A DNA stretch of 64,000 bases from Bacillus bingmayongensis. GTDB lineage: Bacteria > Bacillota > Bacilli > Bacillales > Bacillaceae_G. Both the position numbers and the translations under genes were made by a program. The notes below the pieces were generated by a model. The model searched no databases, was not told the origin of the DNA, and was given only the letters and a program-made list of their open reading frames with translations. Shown here one piece after another: positions 35,249 through 44,142 of the stretch (its first letter is position 1; each line of letters opens with the position of its first letter). The stretch is taken from positions 361,317-425,316 of the forward strand of contig NZ_JH921517.1 in NCBI RefSeq assembly GCF_000299035.1, in the 5' to 3' direction.

Positions 35249-35316
35249 AATGAGAATTCTATTGATGGGGATTTTCTGTATTCTCTACTGATGGTTAGCA
35301 CTCACAAATCGAGGTA
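35246..35316 (+). repeat. Dispersed repeat family B, copy 4 (internally deleted)
   Basis: Starting on the TAA stop of the nucleotidase gene, TAAAATGAGAATTC, ATTGATGGGGATTTTC and CTACTGATGG align with the left hairpin of copy 1 and the other copies, then AAATCG joins directly to AGGTAAAG, as if the segment from GGGCTTTTACGG to TTTTG had been lost. Same strand as copy 1. Confidence 0.6.
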
Positions 35317-35320
35317 AAGT

Positions 35321-35357
35321 AAAAGAGGATTACCGTTATCGGCAATCCTCTTTTATA
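35321..35357. terminator. Bidirectional terminator between the nucleotidase and nhaC genes
   Basis: AAAAGAGGATT and AATCCTCTTTT form an 11-bp stem with a 12-nt loop between the convergent genes. Confidence 0.85.
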
Positions 35358-35365
35358 TATATAAT

Positions 35366-36739
35366 TTAAGAAACAGTAACAGGCTTTTCTTTCTGCCAGG
35401 AAAGACCAAATCCTGTAAATCCAACGATAATTGTAACGATCGGACAAGCTAAGCAGAAGATGGAGTATGGAACGTAATCAATTGTTGGAACACTTAGTAC
35501 ATTTGCTAAGAAGACGCCACTTACGCCCCATGGTACAAGAGGGTTAATCACTGTACCCGCATCTTCTAGTACACGTGATAAATTACGGCGCTTTAAGCCG
35601 ACTTCATCGTATTTGTCAGCGAATGCTTGTCCTGTTAATACGATGGATAAGTATTGTTCACCAAGCAAGAAATTAACGCCAATTGCTGTTGATGCAGTAG
35701 AAAAAATTAAGCGTGTACTTGTCTTAACAAAATTAGAAATGATATTCATAAGCTGTGTGATAATACCCATACCTTGTAGTAAGCCTCCCATACAAAGAGC
35801 AAGGAAAATAAGTGCAATTGACATCATCATACTTTGTAAACCGCCGCGTGATAATAAGCTATCGATATCTTTTATCCCTGTTTTAGACACGTACCCGTCC
35901 TGCATAATTTTCATTAAATCGGCAAGTGATGTACTTGGCTTGAAAATAAAGAGGATGATAATACCAGCTACAATGCCAGCAAGTAAAGTTGGAACGGCTG
36001 GAACCTTTTTAAAAGCGAATAAGAATAGTAATAGGATTGGAATAAGTGTAACAATTGAGATCGTTGCATTCTTTTCTAATGTGCTTGTAAAAGTAGAGAA
36101 ATCAACATTCCCTGAAGAACCACTTCCTAAAATGAAGAAAGCGATAAAGGCAATAATGAAAGCAGGAATCGTAGTCCAAAGCATGTTGCGTATATGTTCA
36201 AACAGATCCACACCGGTTACAGCAGGAGCTAAGTTTGTTGTATCAGATAACGGAGACATTTTATCCCCGAAGAAAGCTCCGGAAATAATTGCTCCGGCAA
36301 TTAGTGCTGGATCGTATCCGAGAGCAGTGCCCATTCCCATAAAGGCAAGACCTACTGTCGCTGCTGTTGTAAAGGCACTACCAATACTTGTTCCAACAAT
36401 TGCACAAACAACAAAGACTGTCGGAATGAAAATTTTTGGTGATACAAGTTTGAAGCCGTATACCATTAATGATGGAATTGTCCCAGCTGCAATCCAAACG
36501 CTAATTAATACACCAACAAGTAAGAAAATGAAAATGGATGGAATACCAGCTGAAATACTACTTATCATCCCTTTTTCCATATTAGACCAAGAGATTTTTT
36601 TAATAAAGCCAAATGCTAATAATACAATAATGCCAAATAAAATTGGAATGTGTGGTGATGTTCCTAATTGAATAACACTGAAGCCAATGCAGAAAAAGAT
36701 GAAAAATGTTAAAAGAATAGATTCGATTTTTGAAATCAT
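35366..36739 (-). CDS. NhaC-family transporter, predicted T-box-regulated tyrosine transporter
   Basis: A 457-residue membrane protein with about eleven to twelve membrane segments of the Na+/H+ antiporter NhaC family (GAFFGDKMSPLSDTTNLAPAV, and NFLLGEQYLSIVLTGQAFAD). ATG follows TAGGAGGGGCAAAC on the minus strand. Its leader carries a T-box riboswitch (36858-37200), which controls amino-acid genes in response to uncharged tRNA, so the protein is more likely an amino-acid transporter than a sodium antiporter. Published comparative work predicted YheL-type NhaC proteins under tyrosine T-boxes; a TAT specifier candidate agrees. The transported substrate remains inference. Confidence 0.85.
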   Translation of the reverse strand: MISKIESILLTFFIFFCIGFSVIQLGTSPHIPILFGIIVLLAFGFIKKISWSNMEKGMISSISAGIPSIFIFLLVGVLISVWIAAGTIPSLMVYGFKLVSPKIFIPTVFVVCAIVGTSIGSAFTTAATVGLAFMGMGTALGYDPALIAGAIISGAFFGDKMSPLSDTTNLAPAVTGVDLFEHIRNMLWTTIPAFIIAFIAFFILGSGSSGNVDFSTFTSTLEKNATISIVTLIPILLLFLFAFKKVPAVPTLLAGIVAGIIILFIFKPSTSLADLMKIMQDGYVSKTGIKDIDSLLSRGGLQSMMMSIALIFLALCMGGLLQGMGIITQLMNIISNFVKTSTRLIFSTASTAIGVNFLLGEQYLSIVLTGQAFADKYDEVGLKRRNLSRVLEDAGTVINPLVPWGVSGVFLANVLSVPTIDYVPYSIFCLACPIVTIIVGFTGFGLSWQKEKPVTVS

Positions 36740-36857
36740 TGTTTGCCCCTCCTAATAATCTAAAATAGTTCTTTTTTATATAAAATTCGCCAATATTGTA
36801 TATTTCCTTCTAAAATTTAGAATTTTGTGACAAATTACCGGTAATTGTTTAGCATCA

Positions 36858-36971
36858 TAAAAAAAACGTCCCTGCATATATATGCAGGGACGAAAAAATC
36901 GCGGTACCACCCTAGCTTGTGAAATGAACGTAGCACAAAATAAAGGGTCGTATAATAGGCACCAACAGAAA
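36858..36971 (-). promoter_or_regulatory. Second, degenerate T-box module (antiterminator/terminator only)
   Basis: On the minus strand a second T-box sequence AGGGTGGTACCGCG (36913-36900) is followed by a terminator stem GTCCCTGCA/TGCAGGGAC and T tract (to about 36859). Between the first terminator and this one only about 60 nt remain, too short for a Stem I; a GTTGGTGCC near 36965 resembles a Stem I scrap, and TTCATTTCACAAGCT matches the segment before the first T-box. It looks like a tandem duplication that lost its specifier domain. Confidence 0.8.
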
Positions 36972-37200
36972 ATAAAAAACGCCCCTGCAATACATGCAGG
37001 GACGAAAAAATCGCGGTACCACCCTAAATTGTGAAATCGTTCATTTCACCACTCTGTAGAAATAACGGTCCATAACCGTCTTTTACTAATCCAAATGTTT
37101 CGTAAAAGAAGCTCCAGGGGGTAATTCATAATTCGCTCTGTACTGGTTCGCACCGACCACCAGCTCTCTGAAATCAAAAAACGAAATACTACTAAATCCT
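36972..37200 (-). promoter_or_regulatory. T-box riboswitch upstream of the nhaC-like gene
   Basis: Minus strand. A complete T-box leader: Stem I with GAGAGCTGGTGGTCGGTGCG and CCTGGAGCTTC, a specifier-loop region GCGAATTATGAATTACC (TAT, Tyr, at 37130-37128 is the best codon candidate), the T-box AGGGTGGTACCGCG (37025-37012), then terminator GTCCCTGCATG/TGCAGGGGC with T tract. Uncharged tRNA would pair with the specifier and the UGGN bulge to form the antiterminator. The codon call is by eye. Confidence 0.9.
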
Positions 37201-37231
37201 ATCATTGCCGATTCATATGATGTTAGTTAAA

Positions 37232-37261
37232 TTTTTATCATATATCTATCTCATATGTCAA
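37232..37261 (-). promoter_or_regulatory. Likely promoter of the T-box transcript
   Basis: On the minus strand TTGACA (37261-37256) is followed after about 17-18 bp by an AT-rich ATAAAA (-10-like), placed correctly just upstream of Stem I. Confidence 0.5.
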
Positions 37262-37357
37262 CATATATGTTCATAATTTTTTCTAGGAAAATAATAACAG
37301 AATGTTTTTTTAATTCTTCATTTGTGCGTTATAATGAAAATAGAAAGGAGGGAAGCA

Positions 37358-37714
37358 ATGAAGAAAAAAATATTTCTTTTTACAACGTTACTTACAGTCG
37401 TTGGTAGTGCTGGAATTTATACAGCGTTTGCATCATCTCCTGATCAACCAAAACAAAAGATCATACAAAAAGCAGAAGTAAAAGAATTGGAGAAGGTCAA
37501 AGAGGAAAAGAACAAGAAAGAAACAACCGCTAAGCTTGGCGTTTCTCTGGAAGGGAAAACAGAGAAAGAAATTCAAAAAGAGTTAAATACGGCAAGGTTT
37601 GAAAAGCGTCATCAGCTGCTTATAGAACATGCAAAACAACTTGGAATTGATACTGAAGGAAAAAAGGATGAAGAGATTATCTTAGAAATCGGAAAGATTC
37701 AACATGGAAAATAA
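37358..37714 (+). CDS. Small secreted protein with 35-residue TEGK-type repeats
   Basis: The 118-residue precursor has a signal peptide (KKKIFLFTTLLTVVGSAGIYTAFA, cleaved near residue 25) and a very charged mature part with two related units about 35 residues apart: LGVSLEGKTEKEIQKEL and LGIDTEGKKDEEIILEI. I do not recognise a named family. The protein encoded at 43796 has the same repeat at the same spacing. I chose ATG 37358, 6 nt after GGAGGGA; the frame is open to 37322. It stands alone before the bio operon with its own terminator. Confidence 0.75.
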   Translation: MKKKIFLFTTLLTVVGSAGIYTAFASSPDQPKQKIIQKAEVKELEKVKEEKNKKETTAKLGVSLEGKTEKEIQKELNTARFEKRHQLLIEHAKQLGIDTEGKKDEEIILEIGKIQHGK

Positions 37715-37715
37715 A

Positions 37716-37748
37716 GCGACTTATCATATGATAAGTCGTTCTTTTTTA
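37716..37748 (+). terminator. Terminator after the secreted repeat protein
   Basis: CGACTTAT and ATAAGTCG around CATATG make a palindromic stem followed by TTCTTTTTT. Confidence 0.82.
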
Positions 37749-37771
37749 AGAACATTATTATGCGAAAAAAA

Positions 37772-37823
37772 TTGACAGCATTTCGTTTTTAATGTTAACT
37801 ATATTTATATAAAAGTTAACATT
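37772..37823 (+). promoter_or_regulatory. bio operon promoter with BirA operator
   Basis: TTGACA (37772-37777), 17-bp spacer and TTAACT (37795-37800) form the promoter. A perfect inverted repeat AATGTTAAC (37791-37799) and GTTAACATT (37815-37823), separated by 15 bp, covers the -10 and start region; this is the biotin-operator signature recognised by BirA, the biotin ligase/repressor, in Firmicutes. Confidence 0.92.
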
Positions 37824-37836
37824 AGGGGTGACAATT

Positions 37837-39225
37837 GTGACTGTTAGTCGTAATACAAGTGAAAAAAGAGCTTATACATATGAAGAATTGGCTGAAAAAA
37901 ACAAAGCATATGTATGGCATCCATTTACACAAATGAAAGATTATTTAGCTGAAGATCCCGTTATCATTGAACGAGGAGAAGGGCGTAAATTATATGACGT
38001 AAACGGAAATGGTTATTGGGATGGTGTTTCATCAATTTGGCTTAATGTTCATGGACATCATGTGCCAGAATTGGATGACGCGATTCGTGAACAGTTAAAT
38101 AAAGTTGCACATTCTACTATGTTAGGACTTGCCAATGTACCATCGATTTTACTTGCAGAAAAGGTCATTGAAGTTGTTCCAGAAGGCTTGAAAAAAGTAT
38201 TTTATTCAGACTCTGGTTCTACAGCTGTTGAAATTGCAATCAAGATGGCTTTTCAATATTGGCAGCATAAAGGAAAACCTAAAAAACAAAAGTTTATCAC
38301 ATTAAAAGAAGCGTATCATGGAGATACAATTGGGGCTGTTTCAGTGGGAGCGATTGACTTGTTTCACCAAGTGTACAGTTCGCTTTTATTTGATGCAATC
38401 AAAATGCCATATCCATATACATACCGTTCTCCTTATGGAAGCGACAAAGAACAAATTGTTCAAAAGCATTTAGAAGAAATGGAAGAGTTATTAAAAGAAA
38501 AACATGATGAAGTTGCAGCGATTATTGTAGAGCCGTTAATGCAAGGTGCAGGCGGTATGATTACAATGCCGAAAGGATATTTGAAAGGCCTTCGTGATTT
38601 ATGTACCACTTATAATGTTTTATTTATTACAGATGAGGTGGCGACGGGGTTTGGTCGTACTGGAAAAATGTTTGCTTGTGAACATGAAAATGTTACACCT
38701 GATATTTTAACAGCTGGAAAAGGCTTAACTGGTGGGTATTTACCAGTGGCTATTACTGTGACAACAGATGAAATTTATGATGCTTTTTTAGGTGACTATG
38801 AAGAGCAGAAAACATTTTTCCATGGCCATAGTTATACTGGAAATCCATTAGGCTGCGCTGTTGCAATTGCCAATTTAGAACTTTATGAAAAAACAAATCT
38901 AGTAAAAGATGTTGCATATAAAGCAGAATATGTAGGGAAACAATTGGAAGCACTTTACGAATACAAGCATGTTGGTGATATTCGTCAATGTGGATTGATG
39001 GTAGGAATTGAACTTGTGAAAAGTAAAGAAACGAAAGAGCCGTTTGAGTGGACAGAGCAAGTTGGTGTGGAAGTGTGTAAGCGATCAAGAGAGTTAGGAA
39101 TGATTTTACGTCCGCTTGGTAACACGATTGTATTTATGCCACCGCTAGCATCTAAGGTAGATGAGATTGATGAAATGCTGGGCATTTTATATCAAGCAAT
39201 TGCAGATGTTACGGAGGGAGAATAA
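37837..39225 (+). CDS. bioA: Adenosylmethionine--8-amino-7-oxononanoate aminotransferase
   Basis: PLP enzyme converting KAPA to DAPA. The 462-residue protein has [25 protein letters not shown], the PLP Asp in [14 protein letters not shown] and the PLP Lys in [13 protein letters not shown] prefer the GTG start at 37837, 6 nt after AGGGGTG; another in-frame GTG lies at 37828, inside that site. First gene of bioADFHCB; its stop overlaps the bioD ATG by one base. It follows the BirA operator directly. Confidence 0.94.
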   Translation: MTVSRNTSEKRAYTYEELAEKNKAYVWHPFTQMKDYLAEDPVIIERGEGRKLYDVNGNGYWDGVSSIWLNVHGHHVPELDDAIREQLNKVAHSTMLGLANVPSILLAEKVIEVVPEGLKKVFYSDSGSTAVEIAIKMAFQYWQHKGKPKKQKFITLKEAYHGDTIGAVSVGAIDLFHQVYSSLLFDAIKMPYPYTYRSPYGSDKEQIVQKHLEEMEELLKEKHDEVAAIIVEPLMQGAGGMITMPKGYLKGLRDLCTTYNVLFITDEVATGFGRTGKMFACEHENVTPDILTAGKGLTGGYLPVAITVTTDEIYDAFLGDYEEQKTFFHGHSYTGNPLGCAVAIANLELYEKTNLVKDVAYKAEYVGKQLEALYEYKHVGDIRQCGLMVGIELVKSKETKEPFEWTEQVGVEVCKRSRELGMILRPLGNTIVFMPPLASKVDEIDEMLGILYQAIADVTEGE

Positions 39226-39953
39226 TGAGCGGTTTTTTTATAACAGCAACCGATACGGAAGTTGGAAAAACAGTTGTTACAGGTGCGCTAGCAGGAGTGT
39301 TTAGAAATCGTGGATATAACATAGGTGTGTATAAACCATTGCAAAGTGGTCATATCGATTCGAACCCAGAAGGTGATGCAGCTAGATTGAAAGTTGCATC
39401 AGGAGTAACGACTGAGACGGATAGAATTTGCCCTTACTCTATTGAAGAACCTCTCGCACCAAGACTGGCAATGCAGCGAGCAGGAAGAACTGTGAAGCTA
39501 GCACAAATTACGGCTCATTATAATGAGTTAATGACAGAGTTTAAGAGCTTGCTTGTAGAAGGAGCAGGGGGGCTTGCCGTTCCATATACAGAAGATGCAT
39601 TAGTGGTTGATTTTGCAAAGGAATTAAAATTACCACTTATTATTGTCGCGCGTCCGGCGCTAGGTACCGTTAATCATACCGTTTTAACAATTGCTTATGC
39701 GAAAGCAAATGGTTTAGCGGTTGCAGGTGTTATTTTATCTGGCTGTAAAGAATGTGAGAAAGAACGTGTGCAAGAAAATCAAGAAATGATTGAGGAGTTA
39801 AGCGGTGTACCAGTTGTGGGGTTACTACCGGAACTTCAAGAAAAATTTACGCGTGATGAACTATTAAGAGCAGCAGAAGAGAATATTGCGATTTCAAATT
39901 TAGAGGAGCTCATCAAACATGGATCAAACGTGGAACCTACACTTTCATTCTAG
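39225..39953 (+). CDS. bioD: Dethiobiotin synthetase
   Basis: ATP-dependent carboxylation and ring closure of DAPA to dethiobiotin. The 242-residue P-loop protein has [16 protein letters not shown] (nucleotide site), YKPLQSG and [11 protein letters not shown], all typical. The ATG overlaps the bioA stop (TAATG) after GGAGGGAGAA. Its 3' end overlaps bioF by 35 bp in another frame. Confidence 0.94.
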   Translation: MSGFFITATDTEVGKTVVTGALAGVFRNRGYNIGVYKPLQSGHIDSNPEGDAARLKVASGVTTETDRICPYSIEEPLAPRLAMQRAGRTVKLAQITAHYNELMTEFKSLLVEGAGGLAVPYTEDALVVDFAKELKLPLIIVARPALGTVNHTVLTIAYAKANGLAVAGVILSGCKECEKERVQENQEMIEELSGVPVVGLLPELQEKFTRDELLRAAEENIAISNLEELIKHGSNVEPTLSF

Positions 39954-41106
39954 TTTAAATCGTCTGAAGGAGAAAGCACAATATCGACATGTAGTCGTGA
40001 CGGAGCAAGCTGAAGGACCATGGCTTATTAGGAATGGAAAACGTATGTTGAATTTAGCTTCGAATAACTATCTAGGTTTGGCAGGAGATAAGCGATTAAA
40101 AGAAGCATCTACTGTAGCGACAAAACAATACGGAGTAGGGGCTACGGCGTCACGGCTTGTGGTAGGAAATTATTCACTATATGAAGAGGTAGAACAGAGC
40201 GTTTGTGATTGGAAAGAAACTGAAAAAGCAATAATTGTGAACAGTGGATATTCGGCAAATGTAGGTGCAATCTCTTCTTTAGTGGGTCGTCACGACATTG
40301 TTTTTAGCGATAAGTTAAATCATGCCAGCATTGTCGATGGAATTATGCTCAGTGGTGCGGAACATAAAAGATATCGACATAATGATTTGGAACATTTGGA
40401 AACATTACTGCGAATGGCGCCTTCTGCAAAGCGCAAGTTGATCGTTACAGATACGATTTTCAGCATGGATGGAGATGTTGCTCATTTAAAAGAATTGATT
40501 ATGTTGAAAGAAAAATATGGAGCGTTATTGATGATTGATGAAGCGCATGCAGGAGGAATATATGGCAAGTATGGTGCGGGCTTAGCTCACATCGAACAAG
40601 GACTTTCTCAGAAAATTGATATTCATATGGGGACATTTAGTAAAGCGTTAGGTTGTTATGGAGCTTATTTAGCAGGTGATGCAATTTGTATTGATTATAT
40701 GAAAAATACGATGAGAAGCTTCATATTCACAACAGCATTACCACCAGGGACGCTTGGTGCAATGAAACGTGCAATTGAAATTGTTAAGGAAGATGAGGAA
40801 AGACGGCGGCAGCTCTTAGAAAATGGAGCGTATTTCCGCAATAATTTGAAAGAAGCTGGCTTTCATATTGGTGATAGTTCAACGCATATTGTACCAGTTA
40901 TTGTAGCATCGAATGAATATGCGATGCATTTTAGCGAAAAATTGCAGGAAGCAGGAATTGCTGCAATTGCTATCAGACCACCCACTGTTCCGCACAATAG
41001 TTCGCGAATTCGATTTGCAGTTACATCTGAACATACAAAAGCTGACTTACAATGGGCTATTGAGCAGATTATTCGAATTGGTAAAGAAGAGGGGGTACCG
41101 AGATGA
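39919..41106 (+). CDS. bioF: 8-amino-7-oxononanoate synthase
   Basis: PLP enzyme condensing pimeloyl-ACP/CoA and alanine to KAPA. The 395-residue protein has [36 protein letters not shown] (Asp and His) and the PLP Lys in [11 protein letters not shown]. It starts inside bioD (35-bp overlap; GGAGCTC before ATG), so it is translationally coupled. Its stop overlaps the bioH start (ATGA). Confidence 0.94.
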   Translation: MDQTWNLHFHSSLNRLKEKAQYRHVVVTEQAEGPWLIRNGKRMLNLASNNYLGLAGDKRLKEASTVATKQYGVGATASRLVVGNYSLYEEVEQSVCDWKETEKAIIVNSGYSANVGAISSLVGRHDIVFSDKLNHASIVDGIMLSGAEHKRYRHNDLEHLETLLRMAPSAKRKLIVTDTIFSMDGDVAHLKELIMLKEKYGALLMIDEAHAGGIYGKYGAGLAHIEQGLSQKIDIHMGTFSKALGCYGAYLAGDAICIDYMKNTMRSFIFTTALPPGTLGAMKRAIEIVKEDEERRRQLLENGAYFRNNLKEAGFHIGDSSTHIVPVIVASNEYAMHFSEKLQEAGIAAIAIRPPTVPHNSSRIRFAVTSEHTKADLQWAIEQIIRIGKEEGVPR

Positions 41107-41843
41107 AACAGCCCAAGCTTATTTTCATTCCCGGATGGGGGATGGAAAAACAAGTATGGGATTCATTACTTCCATATTTTCAGGAATATTCTGTCCGGCA
41201 TGTTGAATGGCGTGGGGTAAAAGAGTTTGGCGAGTATGCAGAACGAGTAGTAGAGGTTACGAAAGGGCAGGATGTGATTTTGATTGGATGGTCACTTGGT
41301 GCATTAGCTGCTCTTCAAGTATGTGATAGAGTGCAGGCAAAAGGGATGATTTTAATAGGTGGTACGGCAAAGTTTACAGTAGATGAAAATTACGAGAGTG
41401 GATGGAAACCTTCTTTTGTAGAGCGGATGAAAAGAAGTTTGGTGAAGCAAAAGGATTTCACATTGAACCGCTTTTATAAAAGTATGTTTACAAAAAAAGA
41501 GATAAAAGATAGTGAACAATTTGAAGGCATTGTAGAGCGTTTTCAAGGTGATTCCATTGAATCTTTACAGCTGGGACTTAATTATTTAATAGAGGTGGAT
41601 ATAAGAAGTCAGTTAAAGCACGTAAAGATGCCGATATTACTTCTTCATGGAGAACAGGATGCGATATGCCCACTATCTGCTGCTCGCTATATACAAGAAA
41701 ATACGAATGGGACGCTTAAAGTAATAAATGGAGCTGGGCATGCACTTTGCGTAACTGATTTTGAATATTGCGCAAATGAAATGATCCAGTTTGTAGAGGG
41801 GATACAAAATGATCAACAAAACGTTATTACAAAAACGATTTAA
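41103..41843 (+). CDS. bioH: Pimeloyl-ACP methyl ester esterase-type alpha/beta hydrolase
   Basis: BioH removes the methyl group from pimeloyl-ACP methyl ester after chain elongation, releasing the pimeloyl arm. The 246-residue alpha/beta hydrolase has the oxyanion region [12 protein letters not shown], nucleophile elbow GWSLGAL (Ser about residue 65), the acid in GEQDAICP and the catalytic His in GAGHALC. The start overlaps bioF by 4 bp after GAGGGGGTACCG. Adjacent bioC supports this role over other hydrolases. Confidence 0.9.
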   Translation: MKQPKLIFIPGWGMEKQVWDSLLPYFQEYSVRHVEWRGVKEFGEYAERVVEVTKGQDVILIGWSLGALAALQVCDRVQAKGMILIGGTAKFTVDENYESGWKPSFVERMKRSLVKQKDFTLNRFYKSMFTKKEIKDSEQFEGIVERFQGDSIESLQLGLNYLIEVDIRSQLKHVKMPILLLHGEQDAICPLSAARYIQENTNGTLKVINGAGHALCVTDFEYCANEMIQFVEGIQNDQQNVITKTI

Positions 41844-42666
41844 TGGGGCAGCTGTATCCTATGATCAATATGCAAGTGTACAAAAAAAGATGGCGCAACA
41901 ATTGCTTTCTATAATGAAAAAACACTACCACAAAATGTCGTCCATCCGCATTTTAGAACTCGGATGTGGAACAGGATATTTGACTGAGCAATTAGCCGTT
42001 GCTTTTCCAAATGCAAAAATTACAGCAATTGATTTTGCTGAAAGTATGATTGCTGTTGCTAAAACGAGAAATCACGTAGAATCTGTGACATTTAGGTGCG
42101 AAGATATTGAACATCTTACATTAAGTGAGTCATTTGATGTCATTATCTCAAGCGCAACATTTCAATGGCTAAACGATTTGCAAACAACGCTGAAAAGTTT
42201 ATATCGTTATTTGTTTGAAGATGGTTTGTTGTTATTTTCAACGTTTGGGGAGCAAACGTTTCAAGAACTTCATACAGCATTTCAAAGTGCTAAAGAAGAA
42301 AAAAATATACAAAATAGTGTATCTGTGGGACAACGTTTTGTAACGAGAGAACAGCTGCAAGATGTATGTGAAAGTGTAACAGGGGATGTTCATGTTTCTG
42401 AAACATGTTACATAGAGAAGTTTGCTACAGTTCGTGGATTCCTACAATCGATTCGAAAAGTGGGAGCGACGAATAGCAATGCAGAATCTTACTGTCAAAG
42501 TCCTTCTATCTTTCGCACCATGCTTCGCATATACGAAAGAGATTTCACGGAAGAAGGAAAAATTGTAACAACGTACCATGCTTTATTTGCGTATATTGAA
42601 AAAGAGGGGAAGAGAAGAAATGAAACAAGTACAAACAAAAACAGATTGGAAGAAAATTGCATATGA
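41809..42666 (+). CDS. bioC: Malonyl-ACP O-methyltransferase
   Basis: BioC methylates malonyl-ACP so the fatty-acid system can build the pimeloyl chain. The 285-residue class I SAM methyltransferase has LELGCGTGYLTEQL (SAM motif I), AIDFAESMIAVA and SSATFQWLNDL. It starts 35 bp inside bioH after GAGGGGATACAAA and its end overlaps bioB by 47 bp; the C-terminus (RRNETSTNKNRLEENCI) is encoded in the overlap. Confidence 0.92.
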   Translation: MINKTLLQKRFNGAAVSYDQYASVQKKMAQQLLSIMKKHYHKMSSIRILELGCGTGYLTEQLAVAFPNAKITAIDFAESMIAVAKTRNHVESVTFRCEDIEHLTLSESFDVIISSATFQWLNDLQTTLKSLYRYLFEDGLLLFSTFGEQTFQELHTAFQSAKEEKNIQNSVSVGQRFVTREQLQDVCESVTGDVHVSETCYIEKFATVRGFLQSIRKVGATNSNAESYCQSPSIFRTMLRIYERDFTEEGKIVTTYHALFAYIEKEGKRRNETSTNKNRLEENCI

Positions 42667-43618
42667 AGTAGTAGAGGGCAGAGGTATAACGAAAGAAGAA
42701 GCAGTAGCAATTTTAGAAGCTGACGATACAGAAGTATTAGAAATTATGAACGCAGCTTATATCATTCGTCATCATTACTTTGGTAAAAAAGTAAAATTAA
42801 ATATGATTATTAATACGAAATCTGGATTATGTCCAGAAGATTGTGGATATTGCTCACAGTCTATCGTTTCAGAAGCACCAATCGATAAATATGCATGGTT
42901 AACACAAGAAAAAATCGTAGAGGGAGCTCACGAAGCAATTCGCCGTAAAGCAGGTACATACTGCATTGTTGCATCTGGTCGTCGTCCAACGGATAAAGAA
43001 GTAAATCATGTCATTGGTGCCGTAAAAGAAATTCGTGAAACAACGGATTTAAAAATTTGCTGTTGCTTAGGGTTTTTAAATGAAGATCAAGCAGGACGCT
43101 TAGCAGAAGCCGGTGTTCACCGTTATAACCATAACTTAAATACACATGTAAATAATTATGATAGTATTTGTTCAACGCATACATACGATGATCGCGTTGA
43201 TACAGTAGAAAAAGCGAAGCAAGCCGGTATTTCTCCATGTTCGGGTGCGATTTTCGGAATGGGAGAAACGAAAGAGCAGCGCGTTGAAATTGCTTTTGAA
43301 TTACAACGTTTAGATGCTGATTCTATTCCATGTAATTTCCTTGTCGCCGTAAAAGGAACGCCGCTTGAAGGGCAGAAAGAATTAACACCAGTAGAATGTT
43401 TAAAAGTATTAGCAATGATGCGTTTTGTTAATCCATCAAAAGAAATCCGTATTTCTGGCGGTCGCGAAATTAATTTACGTTCTGTACAGCCAATTGGCTT
43501 ATTTGCAGCAAATTCGATCTTCGTTGGTGACTATTTAACAACAGCAGGACAAGAGCCGACATCTGATTGGGGTATGATTGAAGATTTAGGATTTGAAATA
43601 GAAGAATGTGCACTGTAA
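42620..43618 (+). CDS. bioB: Biotin synthase
   Basis: Radical-SAM enzyme inserting sulfur into dethiobiotin. The 332-residue protein has the 4Fe-4S cysteine triad in CPEDCGYCSQS and the 2Fe-2S ligands in the barrel, with GRREINLRS-like sequence (SGGREINLRSVQPIG). I chose ATG 42620, preceded by GAGGGGAAGAGAA; it lies within the end of bioC. It is the last gene of the operon, with a terminator 7 bp after the stop. Confidence 0.95.
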   Translation: MKQVQTKTDWKKIAYEVVEGRGITKEEAVAILEADDTEVLEIMNAAYIIRHHYFGKKVKLNMIINTKSGLCPEDCGYCSQSIVSEAPIDKYAWLTQEKIVEGAHEAIRRKAGTYCIVASGRRPTDKEVNHVIGAVKEIRETTDLKICCCLGFLNEDQAGRLAEAGVHRYNHNLNTHVNNYDSICSTHTYDDRVDTVEKAKQAGISPCSGAIFGMGETKEQRVEIAFELQRLDADSIPCNFLVAVKGTPLEGQKELTPVECLKVLAMMRFVNPSKEIRISGGREINLRSVQPIGLFAANSIFVGDYLTTAGQEPTSDWGMIEDLGFEIEECAL

Positions 43619-43624
43619 AGATTG

Positions 43625-43658
43625 AAAAGAAAGCTCCTTTTGGTGCTTTCTTTTTTTG
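43625..43658 (+). terminator. Terminator of the bio operon
   Basis: AAAGAAAGC and GCTTTCTTT form a 9-bp stem with a 10-nt loop, followed by T residues. Confidence 0.85.
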
Positions 43659-43795
43659 TAAACAAAATGTAATGAAATACCTTCAAGCCTTTAAAATAGT
43701 AGAGTTTCAGTAAAAAAATAAATTGTGTGGACGAATTTTCCACCCAGTAATTGTACATAGTAAAAGTGTAATTTATCTTGGGTGGAGGATCTTAC

Positions 43796-44116
43796 ATGCA
43801 CAAATATATACTAGCTATTATGACTTTTTTAATTTTATTAAAGGCGATTAGTGCTGATCCAGTTAAGGCAGCTGAAAATCCGGAACAGAAAGAAATGCAG
43901 CAAAGAATTGAACAACATTTTCGAACAAAGGCTGAGCATTTTGGGATTGAGACAGAGGGAAAAGACTTAAAGGAAGTGCGGAAAGAACTTCATATTGTAG
44001 AGGAAGAAAAAAGGAGAGAAAATGTGTGGAGAACCGCTCAAAATCTTCGTATTAAAACAGAAGGAAAAACGATGGATGAATTGATAAAAGATGTACGGAA
44101 AAAAGTAGAAAAATAA
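43796..44116 (+). CDS. Small secreted protein with 35-residue TEGK-type repeats
   Basis: The 106-residue precursor has a signal peptide (KYILAIMTFLILLKAISADPVKA, cleaved near residue 25) and a highly charged helical mature part with two units 35 residues apart: FGIETEGKDLKEVRKEL and LRIKTEGKTMDELIKDV. It is a paralogue of the protein encoded at 37358; the two bracket the bio operon. I chose ATG 43796, 6 nt after GGTGGAGG; the frame is open to 43778. Function unknown. It ends at the bidirectional terminator shared with ribH. Confidence 0.75.
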   Translation: MHKYILAIMTFLILLKAISADPVKAAENPEQKEMQQRIEQHFRTKAEHFGIETEGKDLKEVRKELHIVEEEKRRENVWRTAQNLRIKTEGKTMDELIKDVRKKVEK

Positions 44117-44142
44117 AAAAAGAGGCCGAAGCCTCTTTTTTT
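44115..44142. terminator. Bidirectional terminator shared by the secreted protein gene and the rib operon
   Basis: AAAAAAAGAGGC and GCCTCTTTTTTT with a CGAA tetraloop; it overlaps the stop codons of both converging genes. Confidence 0.93.

Noticed and set aside
35613-36671. 352-codon plus-strand open frame
   Set aside because: It is antisense to the nhaC-like gene, with no ribosome site and biased composition typical of a shadow frame.
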